Origin: Candidatus Polarisedimenticola svalbardensis | GTDB taxonomy: Bacteria > Acidobacteriota > Polarisedimenticolia > Polarisedimenticolales > Polarisedimenticolaceae | DNA length: 64,000 nucleotides | Reading direction: 5' to 3' | Assembly: GCA_014764515.1 (NCBI GenBank) | Contig: JACXWD010000001.1 | Span: 97,850-161,849, forward strand | Shown here: piece after piece, positions 43,480 to 52,719 of the stretch | How positions within the stretch are numbered: position 1 is the first letter of the stretch | How the letters are laid out: every line of letters starts with the position of its first letter | Notes under the pieces: generated by a model | The model's input: only the letters and a program-made list of their open reading frames with translations | What the model was told of the DNA's origin: nothing | The model's database searches: none | Made by a program: the position numbers and the translations under genes

Positions 43480-45186
43480 TCAGGTGGCCGATTCCGGGGC
43501 GTCGAGAGCAGCCGGCCGGACCCGGATCGTCTCGAACCGCTTGAGGATCACCTGTCCCGGTGCGCCTTTCCTTACTTTCCGGACGTATTTCCGCCGGGTC
43601 CACTGGACGTCCACCTGCTCCTGGTTGCGGGCGTCGCTGTACCAGGCGGCGGCGGCGGCGGCAGCCTGAAGCGCTTCCGCCGGGGGGCTGCCCTTCCGCT
43701 CAGGATTCCGGATGATCACGTGGGCCCCGGTGACGCCCAGGGCATGAAGCCAGAAGTCTTCCGGACCGGCCAGCTTGAAGGTCAACCGGGCGTTGCTTTT
43801 GCCGTCCCGCCCCACCAGGATGTCGTAGCGGTCTTCCCGGGGGAAGATGCGGACCCCTTCAAGGCGGGCCTTTCCAGGCTGGGGAACGCCACGCTGTTTT
43901 CGACCAACGGGAACCATGCCGACGGCGAAGCCTGCCCGCTGCATCCGCTCCTCGAGATCATGGATCGCCTCCACCCCCTCAACCGGCTCCCCGCCCTGAA
44001 GCTCGACCAGGTCGTCCAGGAACCGGTTCAGATCGTTCAATCTGGCGGAGATGCGATCTTCCCGTTTCCGGGCTGCGGCCAGACCCCGGACCGCCCGGCG
44101 GTGCATTCCGAAGTAGCTGTCGGCCACACCAGGCAACGTCTCCCCGGGCTTGTCCGGTATGGCGATCAGTTCGGCCTCGGGATGGTACGGATCCGGAACC
44201 AGCAGTTCTCCACCGATCCTCCTTGCCGCACCGATCCCTGCAAGGATCGCTTCCCCCCAGATGCGGAAGCGATCCGGATCGGCGAACCGCTCCATATCCT
44301 GCCGGATCTTGTCCGACAGAGCCGCAGCCCGCCGGATCTCCCGCCTGAGGAGTGCGGACATCCCTTCGACCCGGTTCGTGAACCGGGCGACCCGCTCCAT
44401 ATCCTCGTGATACCTGCCGGCTACGGCTGCCGGGTGGGAGCCGGCCCGGTCCGGGAGCTCGCCGTCCGGTGTCCAGGGGAGCAGCACCGGGGAAGGGCAG
44501 GGGCCTGAATACCAGGTCATCGCCTCCCCTTCCAGCACCTGGTCGATCCGCTCCCGGCAAACGGTTCCGGGACTGACACCGCGGTCCCGGGACTCGGTGT
44601 CGATTTCCCTGGCCGCATGCCGACCGAGGCCGAACACCACCCTGCGCAGCCCATCTGCAGAGCGCTCCAGTCGGGCATCGATCTCTTCGGCTGTGCAGGA
44701 CTCGGGGAACAGCAGGTGTTCCGGAAGACCGGGAGGGCTGTAGATCGAGCCTGGGTTCAACCGTTCCGCAGCACTGGGCGGGGTTCGCAGCGAGTTCAGC
44801 ACTACGTCCCCCGGTCCGAGCAGGACGATGTTGGCCCGGTGCATAGTCAGCTCCAGAACCAGGCTGTGTTGATGACTGAAATCGATCCTGCAGACCCGGT
44901 CCGGCCCTGGCCTGACCACCCCCTGCACCACGGCGGAACCGAGGACCCGGGTCAGGAGTGCGGCGAACCGGGACGGTCCCCTCTTCCTTCCGGGCCACCG
45001 GCCGGCCGGCCGGCCGATCCAGGGTGAGTCGGGACGCATGGAAATCAGTAGGGAGCGGTTGCCGTCAGGATGCTCGAACAGCAGACGGAACCGGTGCAGA
45101 TCCTCCTCACGGGTTTCCCGAAGGACCGAACCCGAAAGGCTGCTGTGGAGATCGTTTACTACCTGGAACAGAACCAGGTTATCCAT
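43480..45186 (-). CDS. rqcH: NFACT-family protein RqcH
   Basis: This 568-residue protein has the NFACT-N domain (MDNLVLFQVVNDL opening), a central coiled coil (about 270-410) and the C-terminal NFACT-R domain with DFWLHALGVTGAHVII. RqcH binds stalled large ribosomal subunits with peptidyl-tRNA and adds alanine tails for degradation. Together with mutS2 in the same window it suggests an intact ribosome-collision and rescue pathway. It follows carD by 17 bp with AGGGA upstream. Confidence 0.9.
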   Translation of the reverse strand: MDNLVLFQVVNDLHSSLSGSVLRETREEDLHRFRLLFEHPDGNRSLLISMRPDSPWIGRPAGRWPGRKRGPSRFAALLTRVLGSAVVQGVVRPGPDRVCRIDFSHQHSLVLELTMHRANIVLLGPGDVVLNSLRTPPSAAERLNPGSIYSPPGLPEHLLFPESCTAEEIDARLERSADGLRRVVFGLGRHAAREIDTESRDRGVSPGTVCRERIDQVLEGEAMTWYSGPCPSPVLLPWTPDGELPDRAGSHPAAVAGRYHEDMERVARFTNRVEGMSALLRREIRRAAALSDKIRQDMERFADPDRFRIWGEAILAGIGAARRIGGELLVPDPYHPEAELIAIPDKPGETLPGVADSYFGMHRRAVRGLAAARKREDRISARLNDLNRFLDDLVELQGGEPVEGVEAIHDLEERMQRAGFAVGMVPVGRKQRGVPQPGKARLEGVRIFPREDRYDILVGRDGKSNARLTFKLAGPEDFWLHALGVTGAHVIIRNPERKGSPPAEALQAAAAAAAWYSDARNQEQVDVQWTRRKYVRKVRKGAPGQVILKRFETIRVRPAALDAPESAT

Positions 45187-45203
45187 TCGGAACGTCCCTG
45201 GCT

Positions 45204-45719
45204 CTAGTGCTCGACGTTGTCCTGAAGCCCGGCGAGGGAGTCCTCAAGGGAGGTATCGATCTGCTTCTCCATGACGTCGGGGGTTTTGCCGGCGGCCTCG
45301 GAAAGCTCGGATACCAGCAGGAACCGGGCGCGGTCCAGCATCTTCCTCTCACGGTAGGAGAGAGGCTTGACCTCGTTCAGGATGGTGAGGCTTTTGAGAA
45401 CCTCGGCCACGGCGGCGATATCGCCGGTGCGCATCTTGTCGGAATTGGCCTGGAACCGGCCTTTCCAGTCGTCGTAGGTAGCGACCTCGCCCTCTTTGAG
45501 GGTTTTGAGGACCTTGGTAACCTGCCTCTTGGTCAGGACCTTCCGCAGGCCGACGACGGTGGTGTTCCCTACCGGCACCATGACGGTGCTGTCGGTGGAA
45601 AGGATGCGAAGACAGTAAAAGGAGGACGAAACCTCACCGATGGTTCTCTTTGCGACCTCTTCGATCACACCGACGCCATGGTTCGGGTATACAACTTTGT
45701 CTCCAACCTTGAAATCCAC
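45204..45719 (-). CDS. carD: CarD family transcription regulator
   Basis: This 171-residue protein has an N-terminal RNA-polymerase-interaction domain (FKVGDKVVYPNHGVGVIEEV) and a helical C-terminal DNA-binding domain. CarD/CdnL proteins bind the beta subunit and stabilise open complexes at rRNA and other promoters. The start is GTG 45719, preceded by GAGGAGG at five bases; the longer frame lacks a ribosome site. It has its own strong promoter and precedes rqcH. Confidence 0.92.
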   Translation of the reverse strand: MDFKVGDKVVYPNHGVGVIEEVAKRTIGEVSSSFYCLRILSTDSTVMVPVGNTTVVGLRKVLTKRQVTKVLKTLKEGEVATYDDWKGRFQANSDKMRTGDIAAVAEVLKSLTILNEVKPLSYRERKMLDRARFLLVSELSEAAGKTPDVMEKQIDTSLEDSLAGLQDNVEH

Positions 45720-45803
45720 GGAACCCTCCTCGGGGTAAGGCAGAAGCCGTTCAGTCCGGGCGGACGCCCACATGTATCGGCATTGATCGCATACGCACCC
45801 ATA

Positions 45804-45832
45804 AGAGTATCGCGGATCATCAAATCTGTCAA
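45804..45832 (-). promoter_or_regulatory. Sigma-70 promoter for carD
   Basis: On the minus strand a perfect TTGACA (45832-45827) is followed by 17 bases and TACTCT (45809-45804). The start would lie near 45797, giving a leader of about 78 bases. Confidence 0.65.
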
Positions 45833-45906
45833 TAACTTATCCTGTATTCGCCCCCTGCCGCACTGCCGAAAATAGCGTCGTTTCCGGGTGGAAAAACCTG
45901 TGAATC

Positions 45907-45935
45907 TTGACACTCCAGAATCCGAAGGCTACGCT
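45907..45935 (+). promoter_or_regulatory. Sigma-70 promoter for tRNA-Leu
   Basis: A perfect TTGACA (45907-45912), 17 bases, then TACGCT (45930-45935). Transcription would start about 4 bases before the mature tRNA 5' end. Confidence 0.65.
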
Positions 45936-45945
45936 CCCGTCCCGG

Positions 45946-46031
45946 GCCGGAGTGGCGGAATGGCAGACGCAGGGGATTCAAAATCCCCCGCCCTTAAGGG
46001 CGTGTGGGTTCGACTCCCACCTCCGGTACCA
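45946..46031 (+). tRNA. tRNA-Leu (anticodon CAA)
   Basis: This 86-base class II tRNA has a 7-bp acceptor stem (GCCGGAG with CTCCGGT, one G-U pair). Its anticodon arm presents TTCAAAA (anticodon CAA, codon UUG), and a long variable arm CGCCCTTAAGGGCG suits leucine. The T-arm has GTTCGAC, and the CCA end is encoded. No terminator follows; pepF begins 47 bases later. Confidence 0.95.
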
Positions 46032-46078
46032 TGGGTACCCACACCTGCGGGACAGCGCCGCACCGGAGTCCGACCTTA

Positions 46079-47887
46079 ATGACCGTCACTCAAGCCGACA
46101 CCTGGAACCTTGCCGATCTGTTCGAAAGTGACAAGGCGTTCCATGCCGCCAAGGATGAAGTCCGGGGCCGGCTGGGAGCGATTGAACCGTTCAAGGGCAG
46201 GTTGGACGAATCGGCGAAGACCCTGCTGGGCGCCCTGGCCTGCATGGACGATCTTGGCCGGGAACTGTCCCGGCTTCACGCCTACGCTTCCATGCGGTCC
46301 GATTCCGATACCCGGGTGCAGGGTTGCCAGGCGATGCGCCAGGAGATCGGCCTGATCTGGAACGACCTGTCCCGCCGGGCATCCTGGCTGAGGCCTGAAA
46401 TCCTGGCCATGGACGAGGACACTCTCGACGGTTTCCTGGGGCAGGAACCGGGGCTTGCCCCTTACCGCTTCTACCTGGAAGACCTGGCCCGCAAGAAGAC
46501 CCACGTATTGTCGCCTGAGGAGGAAAACATCCTGGCTGCCGCCGGCCTGGTGACCTCCGCCGCCCCTTCCCTGTACAACATTTTCCACGACGCCGAACTC
46601 CCCAGGGAAACCATTACCCTGTCCACCGGCGTCGAAGTGGAACTGACTCCTGCGGAGTTCACCCGTTATCGCTCCACCAACGTCCGCGAAGACCGCAAGG
46701 CCCTGTATGAGGGCTTCTTCAAGGCGTACACCAACTTCCGTGGAACGCTGGGGCAGAACCTGTACGAAGGCCTCAAGTCCCACGTGTTCCGGTCCCGGAC
46801 CCGGGGGTACGACTCCTGTCTCGGTGCAGCGCTGGACGACGACAACGTACCGGAGCTTGTGTACACCAACCTGGTCGACCAGATGCGCCTGGCGCTGCCG
46901 CTGCTGCACCGCTACATCGGCTTGCGGGGACGGGCCCTCAAGCTCGAGAAGCAGCAGTACTACGACAGGCACAGTCCCCTGGTTGCCTCGGACAACCGCA
47001 GATTTACTCCCGATGAGGCCGCCGGCTGGGTAAAGCGCTCCATGGAACCGCTGGGTGCGGCCTACGCCGATGCCCTCGGTTCCTGTTTCGAGGAGCGCTG
47101 GATCGACTGGAACGCGGCGCCGGGGAAACGTTCCGGAGCCTACTCCTCCGGAGCCGCTTACGATGTTCACCCGTTCATCCTGATGAACTTCAACGGGGAT
47201 TACGACAGCGTCTCGACCCTGACCCACGAGGTCGGCCACGCCATCCATTCCTGGTTCAGCAACAAGGCCCAACCCCACGCCACCGCCGATTACTCCATCT
47301 TCGTTGCGGAGGTCGCATCCACGTTCAACGAGGCGTTGTTGAACGCCGCCATGCTGGAAGATGCGAAAAACAGCGGGGACACCGAACAGGAACTGTTCCT
47401 GCTCGGGTCGATCCTTGACGGATTGCGGGCCACCCTGTTCCGCCAGACCATGTTCGCCGAATTCGAACTGCGGATTCACCAGGAGGCGGAAAAGGATCTA
47501 CCGTTGACCGGTGACCGGCTCTCGGAAATGTACCTTGAGCTGCTCCGCACCTACCAGGGTCACGACCAGGGCCTGATCGAGGTGGACGAGCTGTACTCCG
47601 TCGAGTGGGCGGCGGTTCCCCACTTCTATTACGACTTCTACGTCTACCAGTACGCCACCGGCATCATCGCCGCCATATCGCTGTCGGAAGCGGTGCGCGA
47701 CCAACGCCCCGGCGCGGTGGAGCGTTACCTTCTATTCCTGCAATCCGGTGGATCGAAACATCCGCTGGAACTGCTGCGCTGCGCAGGCGTCGATCTCGAG
47801 AGCCCCCAGCCGTACGATGACGCCATGAACGCCATGACCCGGTACATGGACCGGCTGGAGACGCTGCTCCGGCAAAACGGGCTATGA
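46079..47887 (+). CDS. pepF: Oligoendopeptidase F (M3 family)
   Basis: This 602-residue thimet-type cytoplasmic peptidase cuts short peptides. Its zinc motif HEVGHAIHS is near residue 384, with the third ligand in the following EVASTFNEALL helix. ATG 46079 was selected because the frame upstream runs into the tRNA gene; GGAG lies about 10 bases before it. It is probably transcribed from the tRNA-Leu promoter. Its stop overlaps the next start (ATGA). Confidence 0.93.
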   Translation: MTVTQADTWNLADLFESDKAFHAAKDEVRGRLGAIEPFKGRLDESAKTLLGALACMDDLGRELSRLHAYASMRSDSDTRVQGCQAMRQEIGLIWNDLSRRASWLRPEILAMDEDTLDGFLGQEPGLAPYRFYLEDLARKKTHVLSPEEENILAAAGLVTSAAPSLYNIFHDAELPRETITLSTGVEVELTPAEFTRYRSTNVREDRKALYEGFFKAYTNFRGTLGQNLYEGLKSHVFRSRTRGYDSCLGAALDDDNVPELVYTNLVDQMRLALPLLHRYIGLRGRALKLEKQQYYDRHSPLVASDNRRFTPDEAAGWVKRSMEPLGAAYADALGSCFEERWIDWNAAPGKRSGAYSSGAAYDVHPFILMNFNGDYDSVSTLTHEVGHAIHSWFSNKAQPHATADYSIFVAEVASTFNEALLNAAMLEDAKNSGDTEQELFLLGSILDGLRATLFRQTMFAEFELRIHQEAEKDLPLTGDRLSEMYLELLRTYQGHDQGLIEVDELYSVEWAAVPHFYYDFYVYQYATGIIAAISLSEAVRDQRPGAVERYLLFLQSGGSKHPLELLRCAGVDLESPQPYDDAMNAMTRYMDRLETLLRQNGL

Positions 47888-49584
47888 GGCTGCCGAACCG
47901 TGTGCTGCTTGCCGCCGCTGCGGTTTTCCTGGCCGGTCTTGCGATCCATGGGATCGCCAGGGTCGGCTACAACAACTCCCCGATGAGAACCGGCCTGATC
48001 TCCGACAGCCTTGCGTACGATCAGCTGGCCAGGGATCTTGCCGAGAACGGCGTTGCGAACGCAGCCGTCTTCCACCAGTCCCCTCTCTTTCCCCTGCTCC
48101 TTGCGGAGATCCGCCGAACCGACCGGAGAAAGGGTGTGCCCGCCGGTCTTCTCACCGCCCAGGCGGTACTCACCTCCCTGGCCATCGCTCTGCTGGTCCC
48201 TTTGGGATTTCTCGGTTTCGGTTCCCTGCGGGCCGGTGTCCTTGCCGGTCTTGTCGGTCTGTTCCACGGACCATTCGCCTACCACAGCCTGAAAATACTC
48301 CCGGTCTCACTGGCCCTGGCAACCCAGACCGCCGCTTTGCTGTTCCTGGTTCTTGCCTCCGGCGATGACGGCAGGAAGCATCGGACTGCCGCCGCCCTGA
48401 TCGCCGGCCTCTTTGCAGGGCTGGCAGCCCTGGCCCGGGCCGAGTTCGTCCTGTTCGTCCTGATCGCAACGATCTTCCTGGCCATGAGAAGCCGCTCGAA
48501 GCGGACCGTGGCGGCGTTCATCATCGGGGCCGCGCTCCTGGTCCTGCCTGCAACCCTGCACAACTACCGGCAGGGGGATACGGTGCTCATCGCATCGGCC
48601 GGAGGCGAGAACCTGTTCATCGGGAACCAGCGCGGAGCCGACGGTGGACACACACCGCTGAGCCCCGCCGCCCCCGATCTTTTCTCACAGCGCATCGAAG
48701 CGATAAACATGGCCGAGGCCGCCGCCGGAAAAGCTTTGCAACCATCCCAGGTGTCGTCCTACTGGACCGGCCGGGCGCTGGATGAAGTAACTGCCGATCC
48801 TTCTGGCTGGCTGGTTCTCCTGGGCAGGAAACTATTGCTGCTGGCAGATCCCGGAGACCCGGCGGACATGTACTCCCTCGCTCTCGAGCGATCGCTGTAC
48901 CTTCCGGGGCTCTATCTCCTGTTCCTGCCTGCCGGCTTCGTTCTGGCCGCAGGCGGTATCGGGGTCGCCGCGGCGCTGCGATCCCGCCAGGCAAAACCGC
49001 TGTTGCTGTTCATCGGATTCCACGCCGCAGTCCTGCTGCTGTTCTTCGTCAGCACCCGCCTGCGCATCCCCCTGTACCTGGGACTTGCGCTGTTCGCAGG
49101 GTACGGACTGGATCGACTGGCCGTCAGGTGGAACAAAAAGGGAGGCCGCACCGGTGTGGTCGTAGCCGCCGCCCTGATCCTCGGGCTGACCCTGGCCGGT
49201 TTTGTACGGCAGGCGCCTTCCGACCGGGAGAGGGTCCGGCTGGCGGCAGTGCTCTCCATTGAAGGCGCCCTTGACGATGGCCTCAAGGTACTGGCGCCCG
49301 CCCTCGACCGGGACCCGCCGAACCCTGTTGCGGAGGATCAGGCCGGTTGGCTGCTGCAGAAAAAGCGGGACTGGTCCGGCGCCGAGGCCCGTTACCGCCG
49401 CGCTCTCGCCACCCTGCCGGACGATCCCCGCCAGGTCCAGACGCGGTCCCGGCTGGCCAGGGTGCTGGAACTCCAGGGGCGACTGCGGGAGGCGGCTGCG
49501 GAACACGACCGGGCAGTGTCGTCACCCTTCGCCCAGCCGGGGACCCATTATGAGCGTGAGCAGTTCCGCCAAAGGGTCAGGTGA
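47884..49584 (+). CDS. GT-C type membrane glycosyltransferase with C-terminal TPR
   Basis: This 566-residue protein has about ten hydrophobic helices in residues 1-440. An early luminal acidic motif (SDSLAYDQLARDL) is placed as in ArnT/PMT-type GT-C enzymes that use lipid-linked sugar donors. The last 110 residues are TPR-like (GAEARYRRALATLPDD). It may glycosylate protein or lipid in the periplasm; the acceptor is unknown. It overlaps pepF by 4 bp and the opposing SnoaL-like gene by 8 bp. Confidence 0.7.
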   Translation: MRLPNRVLLAAAAVFLAGLAIHGIARVGYNNSPMRTGLISDSLAYDQLARDLAENGVANAAVFHQSPLFPLLLAEIRRTDRRKGVPAGLLTAQAVLTSLAIALLVPLGFLGFGSLRAGVLAGLVGLFHGPFAYHSLKILPVSLALATQTAALLFLVLASGDDGRKHRTAAALIAGLFAGLAALARAEFVLFVLIATIFLAMRSRSKRTVAAFIIGAALLVLPATLHNYRQGDTVLIASAGGENLFIGNQRGADGGHTPLSPAAPDLFSQRIEAINMAEAAAGKALQPSQVSSYWTGRALDEVTADPSGWLVLLGRKLLLLADPGDPADMYSLALERSLYLPGLYLLFLPAGFVLAAGGIGVAAALRSRQAKPLLLFIGFHAAVLLLFFVSTRLRIPLYLGLALFAGYGLDRLAVRWNKKGGRTGVVVAAALILGLTLAGFVRQAPSDRERVRLAAVLSIEGALDDGLKVLAPALDRDPPNPVAEDQAGWLLQKKRDWSGAEARYRRALATLPDDPRQVQTRSRLARVLELQGRLREAAAEHDRAVSSPFAQPGTHYEREQFRQRVR

Positions 49585-49957
49585 GATTCCAGATGTCTCG
49601 ATAGATCAGCCACTCGGCCGCGTCGTCACGTTTCCAGATCATCAGGTGGGCTCCCCGGATCGTCTCGAACGGACCGCTGCGTTTCTCCGAGAGTTCTATT
49701 TCGAACCGCCCCCTCTGCCACGCCCAGTCGCCGAAAGCCTGGACCTCTTCAGTGACCTGAGTCTGGCGCGCGCGATTGTGTTCGAAGAAATGTCCGATCC
49801 ATTGCCGCACCGCCTCACGTCCGGCCAGTTCCTGTCCTCCGGGAGGGTTGAGAACAACCTCGGCGGAATACAGGTGGATCAGGTCATCGAGGTTCCCACC
49901 GTTGAACGCCTTGATCCAGGCGCCGTAACGGCCGGCGATCGCTTCATGGTCATTCAT
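49577..49957 (-). CDS. SnoaL/DUF4440-like NTF2-fold protein
   Basis: This 126-residue protein has the NTF2/SnoaL-like cone fold pattern: an N-terminal helix pair (AWIKAFNGGNLDDLIHLYSAEVVL) followed by a curved sheet with AHLMIWKRD and WLIYRDIWN at the end. Members range from isomerases to binding proteins, so no reaction is proposed. It overlaps the aspartyl protease gene by 4 bp. Confidence 0.75.
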   Translation of the reverse strand: MNDHEAIAGRYGAWIKAFNGGNLDDLIHLYSAEVVLNPPGGQELAGREAVRQWIGHFFEHNRARQTQVTEEVQAFGDWAWQRGRFEIELSEKRSGPFETIRGAHLMIWKRDDAAEWLIYRDIWNLT

Positions 49958-51351
49958 GGCTTCGGTTCCTGCTCCTTGACGAATACCTTCCGCGCCAGTG
50001 TATCAATCCGGATCACGTTTCCGGCAAGGATATCCAGACCGAGGAACCCGCAAATCTCCACCCCGGAAAGACGGGATCGCAGGCTCAGGTCGTCCACACC
50101 CAGCTCCCGGGCATTGCCGGCCAGGCCCTGGAACTGCAGGTCAACTCCCCGGACCCGGGCACTGTCGGGACGCACACCTCCGAACGCCCGGACCATACCT
50201 TCACCGCGCACCACCGCATCATCGACCTGTTCCACGAAATTCTTGCTGACCAGGGAGCGGGTTGCGCCGGTATCCAGGATGAACAGGCCTTTGGCGCCGC
50301 CTGCATCTCCGGCCTCCACCAGGAACTGTCCGGAGATAGTCCAGTACCGCGCCCCCCGGCTCCAGCCTTCACCGGGCCAGGGATCTCCGGAGGACGGCGG
50401 CGCCTCCAGCTGGAGAGTGCCTCGCGCCAGATCGAGGGTGAGGATGTATCCCACAAACGGATCCAGCCCGATCAGGCCCTGGAAGGAAGCGGCCGGGTCC
50501 AGCCTCGTACCGGAGGTGGAAGCCAGAACGTCCCGGAAACCGACCGCACCCACATCGAGCCGGGACAGTACACCCCGCTTCGACTTGTGGCGCCCCGATC
50601 CGCCGCCGCCGAAGACCGTGGCCTCCGCCACCACTTCCATCCCGTGTTTCCGGGCGATGCGGTCGTCGAGATAAAAACCGGGGCTGCCGGTGTCCAGCAG
50701 GATCCGGACCGGTTTCTTCCGCTCACCCAGAACCGCTTTCAGGGTGTAGCCTCGTACCTCACCGGTTCTTCCCGGGATCTTGCGCAGCGGGAGGGCGGCG
50801 TCATCGGGCCGCGCCGACGGAACCCACGTTTCCCTGTCTCCCAATGCCGTCAGGAACCGGATCGTCCCTCGGGCTCCCTCCACCCGGTCCGGGTCCGACT
50901 CCCCCATCAGTTCGACGTACCGCTTCAATCTCAGGATGACCTCGGCCCGGCTTCCGGCGGCGCCGGCGGCCCGGAACAGGACGTACGGATCGTCAGGAGC
51001 CTGCAGGAGGGCCGATTGCAGCAGTTCCGCCCCCTCACGGCCCCTCCCTTCCGCAAGTCGCAGCAGTCCCAGCTGGACCAGAGCCCGCAGCGGAGGCGGA
51101 TCGTTCCCTTCAGCGATCCGGGACAGGACGGCGGAGGCTTCCACCAGTTCCCCGGCCCGGAACAGCGTCTCACCCAGGTCGCTGGCCGATCCGGCGTCCC
51201 CGGGATCGAACTGTTCCCTGGCAAGGGCCAGTGCTTCCTTCCAGCGATCCACGGCCAGAAGGTCCTGTACCGTTTCAGTCGGGGCCGGCTCGGCCGGGAC
51301 TACTCCGGGTAAAACCAGCGCAAGCAGGAGGATGAGAACGGGGTACCGCAC
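49954..51351 (-). CDS. Exported TPR protein with two retropepsin-like aspartyl domains
   Basis: This 465-residue protein has a signal peptide, TPR-like helices (about 30-160) and two aspartyl-protease-like halves. Their active-site motifs are LLDTGSPG near residue 219 and ILDTGATRS near 360. Each half has the hydrophobic-hydrophobic-Gly partner (IGLDPF, LGLDIL). Retropepsins normally dimerise; both halves on one chain could form an intramolecular active site as in pepsin. It is predicted periplasmic. GTG 51351 begins two bases after the stop of the membrane protein gene. Confidence 0.75.
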   Translation of the reverse strand: MRYPVLILLLALVLPGVVPAEPAPTETVQDLLAVDRWKEALALAREQFDPGDAGSASDLGETLFRAGELVEASAVLSRIAEGNDPPPLRALVQLGLLRLAEGRGREGAELLQSALLQAPDDPYVLFRAAGAAGSRAEVILRLKRYVELMGESDPDRVEGARGTIRFLTALGDRETWVPSARPDDAALPLRKIPGRTGEVRGYTLKAVLGERKKPVRILLDTGSPGFYLDDRIARKHGMEVVAEATVFGGGGSGRHKSKRGVLSRLDVGAVGFRDVLASTSGTRLDPAASFQGLIGLDPFVGYILTLDLARGTLQLEAPPSSGDPWPGEGWSRGARYWTISGQFLVEAGDAGGAKGLFILDTGATRSLVSKNFVEQVDDAVVRGEGMVRAFGGVRPDSARVRGVDLQFQGLAGNARELGVDDLSLRSRLSGVEICGFLGLDILAGNVIRIDTLARKVFVKEQEPKP

Positions 51352-51353
51352 GC

Positions 51354-51932
51354 CTACAGCCAGGGGAAGATCAGGCCGAAAACCAGGACCACCGCGGCTA
51401 CCCCATACCAGAAATGCAGGCTGCCGGCGCTTTTCCCCATCCGTTGGGAGACCCTGCGTGCATCGGCCCAGGCGTCCAGCTCGCTGCGGTCGGCCCGCTC
51501 CAGCAGTTCGGCCACCAGTCCGCTGCCGTTTGTGATGAACGAGGGGATCCGCCAGCTTGTACCGAGGCGATCCTGAAGGACCAGAGCCGGAAGCCAGTGC
51601 CGGCCGGCGGAAAACGGCAGGTGGTAATCGATGTGGACGATGTCCCTGTACTCCAGAACGTTCTCCTTCCTGCCGGACCGGAAGATCAGCCCCTGGTCGC
51701 CGGCCTGCACCGACCATCGCACGATGCCTCCGTCCTTCAGGACCCAAAGCGCGATGATGCCGCCCAGAACCATTACCAGCCCGCGGTAGACCTGGGAGGA
51801 GGAAAACAGTTCGTCCGGGTCCATGGTCCTTGAAGCGATCACCGCAGTTACCAGCACCGCTCCGGCCAGCAGCCGCGGCATCCAGATCCCGCCGGACGTA
51901 CAACGGTGCTCCCCTGCGGCAGCCATCACCAT
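51354..51932 (-). CDS. Hypothetical membrane protein, PH-like
   Basis: This 192-residue protein is not recognised at family level. Two hydrophobic helices near the N-terminus, a central beta-rich segment (IVRWSVQAGDQGLIFRSG) resembling bacterial PH-like domains, and a C-terminal transmembrane helix are visible. ATG 51932 has GGAAG four bases upstream; ATG 51926 shares a base with the metallophosphoesterase stop. The gene is coupled to that gene and to the aspartyl protease. Confidence 0.6.
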   Translation of the reverse strand: MVMAAAGEHRCTSGGIWMPRLLAGAVLVTAVIASRTMDPDELFSSSQVYRGLVMVLGGIIALWVLKDGGIVRWSVQAGDQGLIFRSGRKENVLEYRDIVHIDYHLPFSAGRHWLPALVLQDRLGTSWRIPSFITNGSGLVAELLERADRSELDAWADARRVSQRMGKSAGSLHFWYGVAAVVLVFGLIFPWL

Positions 51933-52630
51933 GTCACTTCCACCGGCGCGAACTTGATCGCATCCGCAGCCACCAGCATGTAACGGATGCCGTCCCGCTC
52001 CCCGACAACCCCCAGGCGATGGTCCTCGCCGTGAAGATGTCCGTACAGGCAGGTCCGTACACCGGCGCCCTCTAGCAACGAGACCACCTGGGTCGGTTGC
52101 CGGCCCTCTATCCACGGCGGGTAGTGCAGCATCGCAATCCGGGGCAGCTCCCTCGAGAACCGGCGGTCGGCGTCGGCGATGGATAGCTTGAGCCGCTCCA
52201 GTTCTCTCTCAAAAATCTTGCCGTCACCCGGTTCGGCCACCGGATCGTCCGGCGACGTCCAGCCTCGCGCCCCCAGCACCACCACCCGGCCATCCATCAG
52301 GAAGGCGGAGTTCTGCAACGGTGTGCAACTCTCGGGGAGGCTCTTCCGGAGCTTGCCCAGACTCCCCCACCACATATCGTGGTTTCCACGTAACAGGATT
52401 TTCCTCCCGGGGCGGCGGTGGATCCAGTCCAGATCGGCTGCGGCCTCTTCCAGGGATGATGCCCAGGACAGGTCTCCCGGAAGCAGTACCGTGTCTTTTT
52501 CGTGGACCATGCGATCCCAGGCGGCTGCCATCCGGGCGGGATGATCGGCCCACTGCTCGCCGAATATGTCCATCGGCTTGTCCCCGTTCAGGGACAGGTG
52601 CAGGTCTGCAATGGCGAACAAACGGCTCAT
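51926..52630 (-). CDS. Calcineurin-like metallophosphoesterase
   Basis: This 234-residue protein shows the five metallophosphoesterase motifs: IADLHLS, LLPGDLSW, LRGNHDMWW, MLHYPP and YGHLHG, forming a two-metal site. Family members are phosphodiesterases or phosphatases; the substrate is unknown. A TACAAT -10-like hexamer at 52643-52638 lies just before ATG 52630, and there is no Shine-Dalgarno, so the mRNA may be leaderless. Confidence 0.85.
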   Translation of the reverse strand: MSRLFAIADLHLSLNGDKPMDIFGEQWADHPARMAAAWDRMVHEKDTVLLPGDLSWASSLEEAAADLDWIHRRPGRKILLRGNHDMWWGSLGKLRKSLPESCTPLQNSAFLMDGRVVVLGARGWTSPDDPVAEPGDGKIFERELERLKLSIADADRRFSRELPRIAMLHYPPWIEGRQPTQVVSLLEGAGVRTCLYGHLHGEDHRLGVVGERDGIRYMLVAADAIKFAPVEVTW

Positions 52631-52656
52631 AAACAAGATTGTAACCGCTCCCGACC

Positions 52657-52685
52657 TCGACAGCCCCTCGCAGCCACCGTATCAT
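52657..52685 (+). promoter_or_regulatory. Sigma-70 promoter for TPR metallopeptidase gene
   Basis: TCGACA (52657-52662), exactly 17 bases, TATCAT (52680-52685), each one base from consensus. The transcript would start near 52692, 28 bases before GTG 52720. Confidence 0.6.
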
Positions 52686-52719
52686 TTTTGGTCCAGACCT
52701 GACGATCCGGAGGACCGAC

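Noticed and set aside
46076..47479. 467-codon minus-strand open frame
   Set aside because: It is antisense to pepF, whose zinc motif and length are diagnostic.
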